Positions 33,185 through 43,608 of a stretch of 64,000 nucleotides of DNA are shown piece after piece. The notes under the pieces were generated by a model. That model was not told the origin of the DNA. It worked only from the letters and a program-made list of their open reading frames with translations, and did not search any database. The position numbers were made by a program, and so were the translations under genes. Within the stretch, counting starts at the first letter, position 1. Every line of letters begins with the position of its first letter. This DNA comes from Capra hircus (Eukaryota; Chordata; Mammalia; Artiodactyla; Bovidae). The stretch lies in NCBI RefSeq assembly GCF_001704415.2, contig NC_030811.1, positions 53,309,591 through 53,373,590 of the forward strand, given 5' to 3'.

Positions 33185-34080
33185 AGTTAGGCAGTTCCTT
33201 AGTAGATTCTACCCATCACCAGTGAGATTAGAATTTATTTTTCTTCTGTGGGTCAGGTATCTATCTGTGGTGTGGTATCTTCCCCCGCCACCCCAGGCAC
33301 CCCCGTACCCTTCAATCCCCTGCTTCCTTGTGGGGTTGGTGGTATTGGCCCAGTTTCTATGATTTGTCTCTTTTTGTCAAGGACCCGACTTCCCCCCAGG
33401 TCTGAAATCCCGACAGGAACCATCCCCAATTGGTGGGGCTCCTTTCTGTCTTGCTAGCCCTTCCCCATGAGGAGTTAAAATCGGCCCCCTTTGTCTTGGC
33501 TGGCAGCCAGGCCTGCTGTAATGAGGAGGATTCGCTGGTTCTGCAGAGCTGCCACCTGTCTGACAGGAGGGCTGCCCTGGGAGCATGTTTTGCTTTCTGC
33601 CCCACACTCTGCGCCCCCAACCCATTTCCTTACAGAGCCATCTCCTAGGGAGGGCTGGCTCTCCAGCCCCTCCTCACTCAGACCCCGGCTTCCTTCCCTT
33701 TCCAATCGACCTTCCACGTCTGCCCTGTGCTTATAGTTTGAGTAATAGCATCATTTTCGCCTGAGGAATTCAGTCTATCAATTAATTTTCTTTCATGGAA
33801 TATTAATAGAGTATTCCTGAAATTGTGGGTTGTGATTATTTACAAAGTCAAAAGGGCAACTGGAAAATGAAGCTGCTGAATTGCTTGTGGCAATTGGAGT
33901 TATGCCCCAACCCCCTAAAAATAGCCTGCTTTCCTTATCTCCCCTCATATGTCAGCTTGTCCTTGGTAATGGGGTGTAGAGACACCACAAAAATGCCAGA
34001 CTGAATGGAAACTCTTAATATAGGTGACACCTAAGATAGTAACAGTTCATATACACAAAGTCTCTTTGTAAGTTAGTTGT
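33185..34080. other. No gene or recognised repeat; GC-rich first half
   Basis: 33270-33730 is GC- and C-rich with frames of 69-87 codons on both strands. The second half is AT-rich. No repeat family recognised and no CpG island by eye. Confidence 0.4.
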
Positions 34081-34084
34081 TTAG

Positions 34085-35110
34085 ACATTGAAATGCATTT
34101 GTTCCACAAACATTTATGGAGACCCTAATTTGTTCCACGTGTCAGGGGGGTACAGGATAAGGCTCCCGTCCTCATGAGAGAGCCCATCACATAAACAAAT
34201 AACTCTATAACCATATCAGATGCGCCATAAGGGAGGCGTGTACACAGCTCTGTGAGAGGAAAGGCTGGAGTCAGTGCCTGAGGTTACAGGGAAAGCTTCT
34301 CCCCGGGGGTGAGAGGCAGTTGTTTAAATAAAGTTCCCCACCAGGAACAGGAGGAAAAGCATTCCTGGGAGAGGCCCCAGCGTGTCAAGGCAGGAATGGG
34401 ATGCAGTTATGTGCCTGTAGTGTCGTTCCTGGGGGAATGGTGGGAGCTGAGACTAGAAAGGGACAGGGGATGTATAAACCATTTTTGGCAGTTCTAACTT
34501 TAATGGGCAATATGGGCCAATACAGTACTTTTAAATAGAGAGATAATGCTGGCCAGTTTCTGTTTTAGGAAGAGCTTCTGGTAAGCAGTGGCAATCCTGA
34601 ATTGGGATGAGGGGAAAAGAATGAAGGAGGGGTTTCCTATTAGGAGCTGGTGTAGAAATGAAGAGATTCTCGACTAAGAATGTGAAGCTGGGAAAGGAAG
34701 GAGCAGGAAGGTATGATTGTGCTGAGGAGATGTGATTGGGTAATGAAGATGAGTGAGAAGTTCTTTATGGTTAAAAATATAGAAGAAAGAGTGGTGCTTC
34801 AGAGGGGTGGGGAGATTAAGGAGTTGAGTTTGGGACCTGTTGAGTTTCCATTAGTCTGTAGGTCATGTGGGCTGAAACTCAGGGAGGAGGATTGGAGGCA
34901 AAAGTAACGCGTGGCTGTAATTAAATCCGTGGCAGTGAATGAATTAACCAGAGTGTGTGAGAGAGAAGAGAAGGGAAGAGAAGAGACGGGATGGGAAGAG
35001 AATAGGACAGGTCTGCAGTAGAATCTCAGGGAACGCCAGTATGTAAGGAACTGAGTGAAGGATGTGCCAGCAAAGCAGACCTGCTCTCTGGACCAGTTAT
35101 GAGTTCGGCA
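34085..35110 (-). mobile_element. Long L2 LINE fragment (about 1 kb), antisense
   Basis: Starts at the L2 3' end: 'tgttccacaaacatttatgg', 'aaggctcccgtcctcatgag'. It continues through 'gtgagaggcagttgtttaaa', 'aggaaaagcattcctgggag', 'ataatgctggccagtttctg', 'gagttgagtttgggacctgt' and 'agaatctcagggaacgcca', in the order of antisense L2. Its length reaches into the former coding part, but no frame survives. A purine-rich patch lies at about 34960-35005. Confidence 0.65.
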
Positions 35111-35259
35111 GTGCTGAATTGAGCAGGGGACCTATTGACACCCGAGACTGAACGAACATGTACCACTGGGTGAGCTTCAGGATGTCTTAAATACCTCGGA
35201 ATTTGCCATTACTCCTGCCATTAAGGATGTAAAACTCCATCCCCCTGCTCCTTCATTTA

Positions 35260-35400
35260 CTAATTGAACAAATAGTCTACTGAGTACACGACACTGGGTA
35301 CAGGGTACAGATACAGGGTATATAGTACTGGGCACTGGGTATAGATGTGGTTCCTATGATCTGTTGCTTATAGCTTAAAAGAGAAGACAGACGTTCAGAA
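35260..35400 (-). mobile_element. Possible L2 3' tip, antisense, with GGTACA-like repeats
   Basis: 'ctaattgaacaaatagtcta' then 'ctgagtacacgacactgggt' suggests the antisense L2 tip. Short direct repeats follow ('gggtacagggtacag', 'actgggcactgggtat'), making the end hard to place. Confidence 0.35.
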
Positions 35401-35429
35401 TAAACTTGGAAACAGAAGTTTTCATGAAA

Positions 35430-35515
35430 ACGTCCAGTCATTTTTAGTTGTGTGATTGTGAGCAATTCACTTACCTTCCTCAGTCTCAAGGTCTTCATTC
35501 AGAAAAAGTGGATGT
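35430..35515 (+). mobile_element. MIR core fragment, sense
   Basis: 'ttgtgtgattgtgagcaatt', 'cacttaccttcctcagtctc' and 'aaggtcttcattcagaaaaa' match the MIR core. Confidence 0.6.
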
Positions 35516-35526
35516 GGATATGTAGA

Positions 35527-36090
35527 AAAAGGAATGCTCCTACACTGTCGGTGGGAATGCAAATTGGTGCAGCCACTATGGAGAACAGTATGGATGTTCG
35601 TTAAAAAACTAAAACTAGAGTTACCATTCCAATATTCTTGCCTGGAGAGTTCCATGGACAGAGGAGCCTGGCGGGCTACAGTCTGTGGGGTCACAAAGAG
35701 TTGGACACAACTGAGTGACTAACACTTTCACTTTTGCCTTTTTTTCAGAGTTACCATATAATCCAACAGTGCCACTTCTGGGTGTATATCCAGAGAAAAC
35801 TAATTCAAAAAATACACTACCCCAGTGTTCGTAACAGCACTGTTTAGAATAGCCAAGAAGCAACCTAAATATCCATTGACAGATGAATAGATAAAGATGG
35901 GGTACATACATACATACAGTGGGATATTACTTAGACATAAAAAAGAACTATACTCAATATCTTGTAATAACCTATAATGGAAAAAATATGAAAAAGAACA
36001 TATATTTATATATAGAATTGAATCACTTTGCTATACACCTGAAACTAACACAATGTTGTAAATTAACTTTAGTTTACAATTTTTTTTAAA
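35527..36090 (+). mobile_element. L1 3' end, artiodactyl type, sense, interrupted by a Bov SINE
   Basis: 'actgtcggtgggaatgcaaa', 'tggtgcagccactatggaga' before the insertion; 'atataatccaacagtgccac', 'caacctaaatatccattgac', 'cacctgaaactaacacaatg' after it. Ends in an A-rich tail near 36090. A Bov-tA body occupies 35628-35746. Confidence 0.92.
35628..35746 (+). mobile_element. 5'-truncated Bov-tA nested in L1, with 11-bp target duplication
   Basis: 'ccaatattcttgcctggaga' to 'actgagtgactaacactttc' plus a T-rich tail. 'agagttaccat' stands at 35617-35627 and is repeated at 35747-35757, within the L1 3' end. Removing the insert and one copy restores a continuous L1. Confidence 0.97.
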
Positions 36091-36189
36091 GTGGGTGTTA
36101 AGAACTAGAAGAATTCCTAAGGCATATATAGGGCTTATGGTTATAGCACCCTTACACATTTTATCTAATAAACTAAAAACCCTGATGCT

Positions 36190-36735
36190 TTAAAAAATAT
36201 ATATATGTTGAATAAGCTATGTATTCAGATGGTACAAAATTCATGAAAGGGTAAATAGTGAGTCTCCCTTTCATCCTGTCCCCAGTTTTCAGTTCCTCTT
36301 CCCAGAGGACACTAGCATTAAGTGTTTCCTTGTGTGCCCTTTCAGGAGTGTTGTCTGCACGCACAACTTATCATTGTGTGTGTGTCTGTCTGTCTGTCTC
36401 TCTGTCTGTATGCATGCAGTTATCGTCTTTCCTTTTTTTTTTTTCTTTCAAAACTGGTAGCATGCTATTCACTATTCTCTCTCTTGCTTTTTTCACATAA
36501 CAAAGTATATCCATTCTATAGCAAAATTTTTACTTAAGTAACCACCTAGTTTTGGACATCTAGAGCAAACTAGTACTCTGCTATTATAAACAATGCTGTC
36601 TCAGTTCCACATATGCAGATATATCTATAGCATAAATCCCTAGGAACGGGATTGCTACATCCAAGAGAATGCGTATTTATAATTTTGATGATGAAGAACA
36701 AATTTCTTTCCATCACGGTTCTACCAAGTTATGCT
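36190..36735 (-). mobile_element. Old L1 (L1M) 3' UTR, antisense
   Basis: 'ttcagatggtacaaaattca', 'gagtctccctttcatcctgt', 'ccccagttttcagttcctct', 'acaatgctgtctcagttcc' and 'ggaacgggattgctacatcc' keep the order of antisense L1M 3' UTRs. Confidence 0.8.
36375..36412. repeat. (TG)n(TCTG)n microsatellite
   Basis: 'tgtgtgtgtgtctgtctgtc' continuing into TCTG and TC units, inside the antisense L1 where L1M elements often carry TG/CT-rich sequence. Confidence 0.9.
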
Positions 36736-37450
36736 GTTATCAGCAGGCTCTGCCTTGGTTATGAGGATCATAAAGTAGTATATTTAAACACCTTCGTGAG
36801 CTGAGGAGGGGGTCTTATTTTCCCAGGGTTCTCATCCCCCTCCTTCCCTACATAGTAGCTCCTTGGCCTTCTGCCAGCCATTGTGAAAACTGACAGTTAT
36901 GCGTAAGGGGGAAGTTCCTTGCAGTCTGTCCATCGGTGGCCTCTAGGAGATATTCATCAGCTGGTGTCTTGGTGTGGGAGATAATTCCTGCATCCCAATC
37001 ATCCTTGAAGTGCAGATGATCTTGGGGCCAGTCCTGCTCCCTGGGCATCAGCTCCTGGGACACATCCCATGCTCTGCATGAGTGTGTTGAATATCAGGAC
37101 ACCAACTGACAGCTTCTGTGGCTGGCATGGGGTGGCTGGGCTGTTAGGGATGCTCCAGACTCACTCCTGCCTTCCTACATAAGCAGCCCAGAGACAGTGT
37201 GTTGACTCCCAGCGGCATGATAGAACAGGTCAGAATGGGAGCTATGACCTCAGCCGGTTTCGGTTAGCGCTGAAGATGTAACTGATAATGCATGTCAGCT
37301 CATTTGTCCATACAAGCCGTCTGTGTGGAACTGTGTTCATTACTGCTGGTTCTTCTGTTTGTTTTGAAAACTCTATTTCATGTTGGAGTTAGGTATCAGG
37401 GAAAAGAAAGGACACTAATTAAGTGAATCCATGGTAGTCTCTTACTGACT
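36736..37450. other. No gene or recognised repeat
   Basis: Unique-looking DNA. A minus-strand 71-codon frame at 36848-37063 has no recognisable features. Confidence 0.4.
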
Positions 37451-37454
37451 ATTA

Positions 37455-37657
37455 GTATCAGTCACTCAGTCATGTCCAACTCTGCGAATCCATGGACTGT
37501 AGCCTGCTAGGCTCCTCTGTCCATGGAATTCTCAAGGCAAGAATACTGGAGTGGGTAGCCATTCGCTTCTTCAGAGGATCTTCCCGACCCAGGGATTGAA
37601 CCCAGATCTCCCTCATTGTGGGCAGACTCTTTACCATCTGAGACACCGGGCAGCTCC
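37455..37657 (-). mobile_element. Bov-tA SINE, antisense
   Basis: 'atcagtcactcagtcatgtc ... tgctaggctcctctgtccat ... gatcttcccgacccagggat ... gacaccgggcagctcct'. A short antisense L2 tip may follow at 37662-37715 ('actgagtacatactacgtgc'). Confidence 0.93.
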
Positions 37658-37719
37658 TCAATTCAACTCAGAAAATGTCTACTGAGTACATACTACGTGC
37701 AGAGCACAGAGATGCAGTG

Positions 37720-38585
37720 TATTGTATTTTGAAATACTGCTGACAGCTCCAGCTGTGTTGGCTATTTGCGTTGACTTTGGAAGACTGAAATTGCTTTGCC
37801 TTTTCCCTTTGCTAGCGTCTCATTATAATTTTCATTGGCAAACTGGTTGTAAACCAGAGCTGATTCCCTTAGTGTAATTAGGAGGGTTCCTGAAACTTAT
37901 TTTTGAAAATGAATTGTTATAAAATGAATAATGTTTTAACTGTACTGGGGGGTTTTCTATTGAAAGGAAATTCTAAATTCTGATGCTGAATGGTTTTGAA
38001 AGGTGAAACATTATTTTCTGATTTATCTGTTTGGTAAAGGAGAAAATTTAACCTAAAGGGGAAATCAGTCAAAGTTTAATAACTTCAGGAATCTAAAACA
38101 ATAGCAAACACAAAAAAAATATATTGAAGATCTGATGAGTAGTGAATAATAACAAAAAGGATCACAAGACAGAATGCTAGCTGATGTGAAGCAAAGACAT
38201 AGTCTTATTTGCTGGGATAATGATAGCAGATCTTGCTGGTGTTAAAAATAAAAGAATATGGAGAAAAGCAACAGAGAAAGAAGAGAAAGTTTGAAGAAAA
38301 AAAAAACCCACACAGGGAGAAGAGGAAGAAGAATAGCAGGTGGTAGACATCCGAAGTGGCAGAGGAAATTAAACCCAAATAGTGAGTGTGACAGCAAAGA
38401 GGAGAGCTGGCCCGTTGGAGAGGAGACAGAAGCCACCTCTCCATGAAGCTGCAGGTCTGACCCACTTTAGCAGCTCTTGCCTGAGAGCGCATTGGCCATA
38501 GGCTATCTGACTGCCAATGGGTCCAGTCCTTCCTAAGGATACCGAGTATTCTACACAACAATTCCTTATAAGTTTCCTTGGGTGA
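37720..38585. other. No gene or recognised repeat; AT-rich
   Basis: AT-rich with a purine-rich patch at 38258-38340. A 118-codon minus-strand frame (38205-38561) crosses it; its Phe/Leu/Ser-rich C-terminal part is the translation of the complementary pyrimidine run. Confidence 0.4.
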
Positions 38586-38587
38586 AC

Positions 38588-39475
38588 CTGATGCCAGGTT
38601 GCTATTCTAAGTGCTTTATATATGAACTCATTTAACCTTCCTAGCAACCCCATGGGGAATCATTATCCCCACTTTATAGATGAAGTAACTGGGTCGCAGA
38701 GAGAGGCTGAGCCGCTTGCCCAAGGCCACAAGCCACGAGTGGAAAACCTGCATGTGATTGATAGAATTCTGTGATGGCTCCCAAGATTCCTTCCTGTTAG
38801 TGCATAGACCCTGAGAGTCCTCTCTCCTTCAATGTAGACAGGATTTTTAGACATGATTGGATTTCAGTCTCTTGAATGAGTTCCATTGAATAGCAAGATG
38901 GAAGGGATTTTTGAAGATATAAGTAAGGTTTCCCCTGAATAGAGTTTGAATTAATCAAGTGGAAGATTTTGCTGGATGGGCCTGACCTAATCAGGCAAAC
39001 CCGTTGTAAGAGGGTCCAACCTTTTCCTAGAGAGAGAGAGAGAGAAGTAAAGCAAAAGCATCTTTTGATGATCTCAAAGAAGCACACAGCCAGGTTATGA
39101 AAGCCTATGGTGGGAGTCCATGGCAAGAACCAGTGAGTGGCCTTAGAAGCCAAGAGTGGTCCCTGGCCAGCAACTAGCAATGAAGTGAGGAGCTCAGCCA
39201 TCAGCTTCAGGGACACGAGTTCCACCAGTTTGGAAGAAGACCCTGAGCTCAGGAAGGAACACAGTCCAGCTGACACCGCAGTTTCAGTCTTGTGAGACCC
39301 TGGTCGGAAGACCCAGTTAAGCCCTGCTTATACTCCTATTCTGCAGAGAGGGTGAGGTGGTAAGGGTATCTTGTTTGAAGCACCAAGTTTGTATTCATTT
39401 GTTAAACAGCAGTGGAGAATGAATACGCTGGAATTTGAACCCTGTGATTCTAGCTGCAGGCTCACCTGTTTCCTG
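38588..39475 (-). mobile_element. MIR SINE, antisense, split by an LTR
   Basis: Left part, 38588-38760: 'ccaggttgctattctaagtg', 'atccccactttatagatgaa', 'cttgcccaaggccacaagcc'. Right part, 39428-39475: 'ctggaatttgaaccctgtga' and 'ttctagctgcaggctc', the next section of an antisense MIR. The MLT1-type LTR lies exactly between. Confidence 0.75.
38762..39427 (+). mobile_element. MLT1-type LTR (ERVL-MaLR), sense
   Basis: 'gtgatggctcccaagattcc', 'ttgctggatgggcctgacct', 'aatcaggcaaacccgttgta', 'gctgacaccgcagtttcagt', 'cttgtgagaccctggtcgga' and the end 'tttgtattcatttgttaaac' follow MLT1 LTR order. The 159-codon minus-strand frame inside is the complement of the LTR. No internal retroviral genes. Confidence 0.78.
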
Positions 39476-39544
39476 ACTTCTTGGTCTGCCTCTTAGGAAA
39501 AGTCATATCTCAGAAATCACTGGTTGCTCAAACTTCCAAGTTAA

Positions 39545-40960
39545 ACAGGGACCTTTGAGATCATCCAGTCCTGTGGCTTAAAGCAGCCTTTCCTTCACAG
39601 CAGAAGCCTGTTGTGTGAACAGGTCAGGGGAACTTCTGTGCCTAGAATGGGGTACAGGGGCAGGAAACTTGTACCACAGTGGAGCCCCGCTACCTCAACT
39701 GCTTCTGTCTCCTCTTCCTTGAGGCAATTCTGAGGAACACAGTTGAAGAACCACTGGGTCTGATCCAAAGACCAGTGCATCTGGTCTTTATACTTCCCTC
39801 GACCGCACCTTCACCCTTGTCATCTGCTGACTTCTTTCTGTGTGAATGCCTCCCTAAAATTTTCTTTCCATCTGGGGACCATTCCTTTGGAAAGTTGTCT
39901 TTCTGTTGCATTAAAACTTGTTCTTCTAAAATTCCCCTCATTAATTTAGGTGCAGCCACAGGTGATGCATGGGACAAATGGACCCCTTCCTTCTCAAGAC
40001 GGATTATCATATCATTAAAGACAGCGTTGCTGTTCCGCATAAGCCTTCAGTTTTCCAGGCAAACCGTCTCCGTGTCCTCCTAGGCACTTCCGGTTCCTTC
40101 ATCACAATGGTTGCTTCTCTCCTGAACTTCAGTTTGCTCATGTCTCTCTTGGAGTAAGGTCAGAAACCAAGCACCGAACTCCAGGCGTGGTCTGCTTCAC
40201 ATGAACTACAGCTCACCTCACACCAGCCACAGTAAAATGGTCTATTTTCATCAATGAAGCATCAGACCATACAGTAGCTTCTTGGCAACCGCAGTGCAGA
40301 GTTGACTCATACCATGGGTGGTGTCAACCAAAGCTCCTTTTTCACACATGTGGCTGCTAAGGTGTAATAACTGACTTGTGTGTGCATATTTTAAATCAAA
40401 CACAGGCTTAATGTGCATCACTCTTCTGTTTCATCAGGGATCTGGAATATATCTTGCTTGATCCTGATTAGGTCATCCAACAATATTACTCTTCTTCCCG
40501 GCATCACCTCAACTCTCAATTTGATCAGTATGCCATAAATATCCTCATTGGGGTTATTGACAGAATTTTGGAACTGAACAGAGCTGAGGTCATGGTCCTA
40601 CAGCATCATGCCGATGGCCTGCTCCCAGTGTTTGGGAATTTTCAACAGTTAGCAGTCCAACTCATTGTATCACCTACTGGCAGTCCTCCAGCTCATAAAG
40701 GTACCCTCAGAAACATAATGCAACATTTCTTGAAGTGCAGGTACAGGGTGTTGAGTCTAGTTCTCTGACCTCCCAAACCAGGAGGTCACAAGAGCTCCTA
40801 GTGAGCACTCACAAGCCCCGTATAGCATCTTTTCCAGGTGGTGTGCCTGACCACCAAACTTCCATCTGTAGTTTGGTCTTTCTGAGATGAACAGCATTTC
40901 ATCCCACAACTCTGTTCTCTCTCATCTTATTTGTTTCCACTCTGACTCGCATGAGGAAAG
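39545..40960 (-). mobile_element. Ancient L3/CR1-clade LINE, about 1.4 kb, antisense
   Basis: Plus-strand blocks, in the order of the complement of CR1/L3 LINEs: 'gggacctttgagatcatcca' (3' end), 'cataagccttcagttttcca', 'cgaactccaggcgtggtctg', 'gcagagttgactcatacca', 'ttcacacatgtggctgctaa', 'cttgatcctgattaggtcat', 'caacaatattactcttc', 'caatttgatcagtatgccat', 'gaactgaacagagctgagg', 'agctcctagtgagcactcac'. The last blocks correspond to the reverse-transcriptase-coding end. No intact frame. Unusually long for such an old element. Identified from remembered family features, not a search. Confidence 0.7.
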
Positions 40961-40969
40961 ATAAAGACT

Positions 40970-41865
40970 CTTGTAAAGATAATGGTGGGTCTTGGGGTGC
41001 CTAAAAATTGAGGCAAGGTTCATCTTTATTTCAGAGTAGGAGCTGATCCTAAGTTTCCATAAGAAGTAGGGTAGTAGCTTTGGTAGGAAGATCAGGGCAA
41101 GCTGAGATGTGTGCAGTTAGAGGCAAAGTCTGCATGTGGGCATGGGGTGATGAGAGAGGTGCGGTGGTGGGTAAGATGAGTGTCGTGCTGCGGTTTCTAC
41201 AGAGCATAAGTGCAAGTGTCTGCAGCATCAACTTTTTTTTTTTTTGGCCTGTCCTTTTGCCCTTTGTCTATCCACCATACTGTACACGATCACAGGGCAA
41301 GGTGGGAAACAGACCAGCCTGCTAAATTTAGTGTAGGACATGGGCCTTGGCACCACTGGGCACAGCCTCTGGTCCACGTAGGATCTTAGAGAGAATGATG
41401 AGTGCTGACCTCCACCTTAAAGTGAAGAGTCCTGATTATAAAATTCATTGACGAATCATAAAACTGATAGAGATGGACTTGGTGGAGGTAGTCCATGATT
41501 ATAAAATTAACTATGATTGTCCTGTCTTGGTTCATTTTGTTCATATACTTCTCTCCTTTATAAAAATGAAAGTTGCCACATTTCTCATAGGATGCCTGTG
41601 ATACCCGAAGACCAAGAGCTGCTATCAGATCATTGTAAAAGAAGTATTTTAATTATTGTGGTGAAATTTTACCATGTAACATTCACTGTTGTTTTTACTA
41701 CCCAGTATTTCAGTCACCATCTCTGACAACTGTTGCAGTGTCTCTGGGGAGGAGGTCTACTCACCTCCTCTACCTTTTATCTAGATGTTTCTGGTAGGGT
41801 GGAATCCACATTCTGCTCCATGGGGCTGTATCACTGGGTTCGTCCGGCCAATCAAAACATTAGCA
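40970..41865. other. No gene or recognised repeat
   Basis: Contains a T13 run at about 41233-41245. Sequence up to about 41050 may be the decayed upstream end of the L3/CR1-like element. Open frames are short and unremarkable. Confidence 0.4.
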
Positions 41866-41870
41866 CTCTT

Positions 41871-42449
41871 CTGCAGATGGTGACTGCAGCCATGAAATTA
41901 AAAGACCCTTGCTCCTTGGAAGAAAAGTTATGACCAACCTAGACAGCATATTAAAAAGCAGAGACATTACTTTGCCAACAGAGGTCCATCTAGTCAAAGC
42001 TATGGTTTTTTCAGTAGTCATGTATAGATGTGAGAGTTGAACTATAAAGAAAGCTGAGTCCTGAAGAGTTGATGCTTTTGAACTGTGGTGTTGGAGAAGA
42101 CTCTTGTGAGTTCTCTGGACTGCAAGGAGATCCAACCAGTCCACCCTAAAGGAAATCAGTCCTGAATATTCATTGGAAGTGCTGATGTTGAAGCTGAAAC
42201 TCCAATACTTTGGCCACCCAATGCAAAGAACCAACTCGTTTTAAAGGACACTGATGTTGGGAAAGATTGAAGGCAGGAGGAGAAGGGGATGGCAGAGGAT
42301 GAGATGGTTGGATGGCATCACCAACTCAATGCACATGAGTCTGAGTAAACTCTGGGAGTTGGTGATGGACAGGGAGGCCTAGCGTGCTGCAGTCCATGGA
42401 GTTGCAAAGAGTCGGACACGACTGAGCAACTGAACTGAACTGAACTGAT
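41871..42449 (+). mobile_element. BovB LINE 3' end, copy 1, sense
   Basis: 'gatggtgactgcagccatga', 'gagacattactttgccaaca', 'ctgtggtgttggagaagact', 'aagctgaaactccaatactt', 'gttgcaaagagtcggacacg' and the tail repeat 'aactgaactgaactgat'. 5'-truncated to about 580 bp. It differs from copy 2 at many sites and has several in-frame stops, so it looks older. Confidence 0.96.
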
Positions 42450-42556
42450 GTTTGGCTCAAGTAAGTGAGATGTAGGGAGACTTTACCTGGGACTTTTGGA
42501 AAAGAAGTCCCAGGGAAAGTCTCCAAAGAGACTTTTTTTGCTGGACTTGAAATTGT
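42450..42556. other. Spacer between two BovB copies, with imperfect hairpin
   Basis: About 107 bp not recognised as BovB. 'gggacttttggaaaagaagt' followed by 'ccc' can fold back on itself, and 'aagtctccaaagagactt' repeats the theme. It contributes the first 20 or so codons of the long frame that runs into copy 2. Confidence 0.6.
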
Positions 42557-43452
42557 CAAAACTGTGGAAAATTCTGAAAGAGATGGAAATACCAGACCAC
42601 CCAACCTGCCTCTTGAGAAACCTATATGCAGGTCTGGAAGCAACAGTTAGAACTGGACATGGAACAACAGACTGGTTCCAAATAGGAAAAGGAGTATGTC
42701 AAGGCTGTATATTGTCACCCTGCTTATTTAACTTATATGCAGAGTGCATCATGAGAAACGCTGGACTGGAAGAAGCACAAGCTGGAATCAAGATTGCCGG
42801 GAGAAATATCAATAACCTAAGATGTGAAGATGACACCACCTTTATGGCAGAAAGTGAAGAGGAACTAAAAAGTCTCTTGATAAAAGTGAAAGAGGAGAGT
42901 GAAAAAGTTGGCTTAAAGCTCAGCATTAGGAAAACTAAGATCATGGGATCTGGTCCCATCACTTCATGGGAAATGGATGGGGAAACACTGGAAACAGTGT
43001 CAGACTTTATTTTGAGGGGCTCCAAAATCACTGCTGATGGTGACTGCAGCCATGAAATTAAAAGACACTTACTCCTTGGAAGAAAAGTTATGACCAACTT
43101 AGATAGCATATTGAAAAGCAGAGACATTACTTTGCCAACAAAGGTCTGTCTAGTCAAAGCTATGGTTTTTCCTGTGGTCATGTATGGATGTGAGAGTTGG
43201 ACTGTGAAGAAGGCTGAGCGCCGAAGAATTGATGGTTTTGAAGTGTGGTGTTGGAGAAGACTCTTGAGAGTCCCTTGGACTGCAAGGAGATCCAACCAGC
43301 CCATTCTAAAGGAGATCAGCCCTGGGATTTCTTTGGAAGGAATGATGCTAAAGCTGAAACTCCAGTACTTTGGCCACCTCATGCGAAGAGTTGACTCATT
43401 GGAAAAGACTCTGATGCTGGGAGGGATTGGGGGCAGGGGGAGAAGGGGATGA
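42496..43452 (+). pseudogene. BovB reverse-transcriptase remnant, 318-codon open frame, inactive
   Basis: Codons 1 to about 20 come from flanking DNA; BovB protein starts near 'KLWKILKEMEIP'. Next come the RT palm motif 'GKGVCQGCILSPCLFNLYAE', the catalytic box and the RTE C-terminal motifs 'YGCESWTVKK' and 'CWRRLLRVPW'. The catalytic box reads CEDD at residues 110-113, where RTE elements have YADD: both the aromatic residue and the alanine are changed. The stop TGA at 43450-43452 lies where related copies read CGA, a typical CpG decay. With the 5' truncation this marks a dead fragment. The start codon is arbitrary, and nothing suggests host expression. Confidence 0.93.
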
Positions 43453-43608
43453 CCGAGGATGAGATGGCTGGATGACATCACTGACTCGATGGATGTGAAT
43501 CTGAGTGAACTCTGGGAGTTGATGATGGACAGGGAGGCCTGGCGTGTTGCAGTTCATGGGGTGGCAAAGAGTTGGACACGACTGAGCAACTGAACTGAAC
43601 TGAACTGA
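42557..43608 (+). mobile_element. BovB LINE, copy 2, sense, 5'-truncated (about 1.05 kb)
   Basis: Begins within the RT region ('actgtggaaaattctgaaag') and runs to the tail 'ctgaactgaactgaactgag'. BovB belongs to the RTE clade, copies itself by target-primed reverse transcription and supplies the machinery thought to mobilise Bov SINEs. This copy lacks the endonuclease and N-terminal RT parts, so it cannot move itself. Confidence 0.98.

Noticed and set aside
38205..38561. 118-codon minus-strand frame with Phe/Leu-rich, membrane-like segment
   Set aside because: The hydrophobic stretch is the translation of a pyrimidine run opposite a purine-rich patch. No start context or homology.
38797..39276. 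159-codon minus-strand frame
   Set aside because: It is the complement of an MLT1-type LTR and has no domain features.
39690..40040. 116-codon minus-strand frame, Lys/Arg-rich
   Set aside because: It falls in the 3' untranslated part of the L3/CR1-like LINE, and the overlapping plus-strand frame is equally long. Chance.
42699..43481. 260-codon minus-strand frame
   Set aside because: It is the antisense shadow of BovB copy 2, whose sense strand carries the RT motifs.
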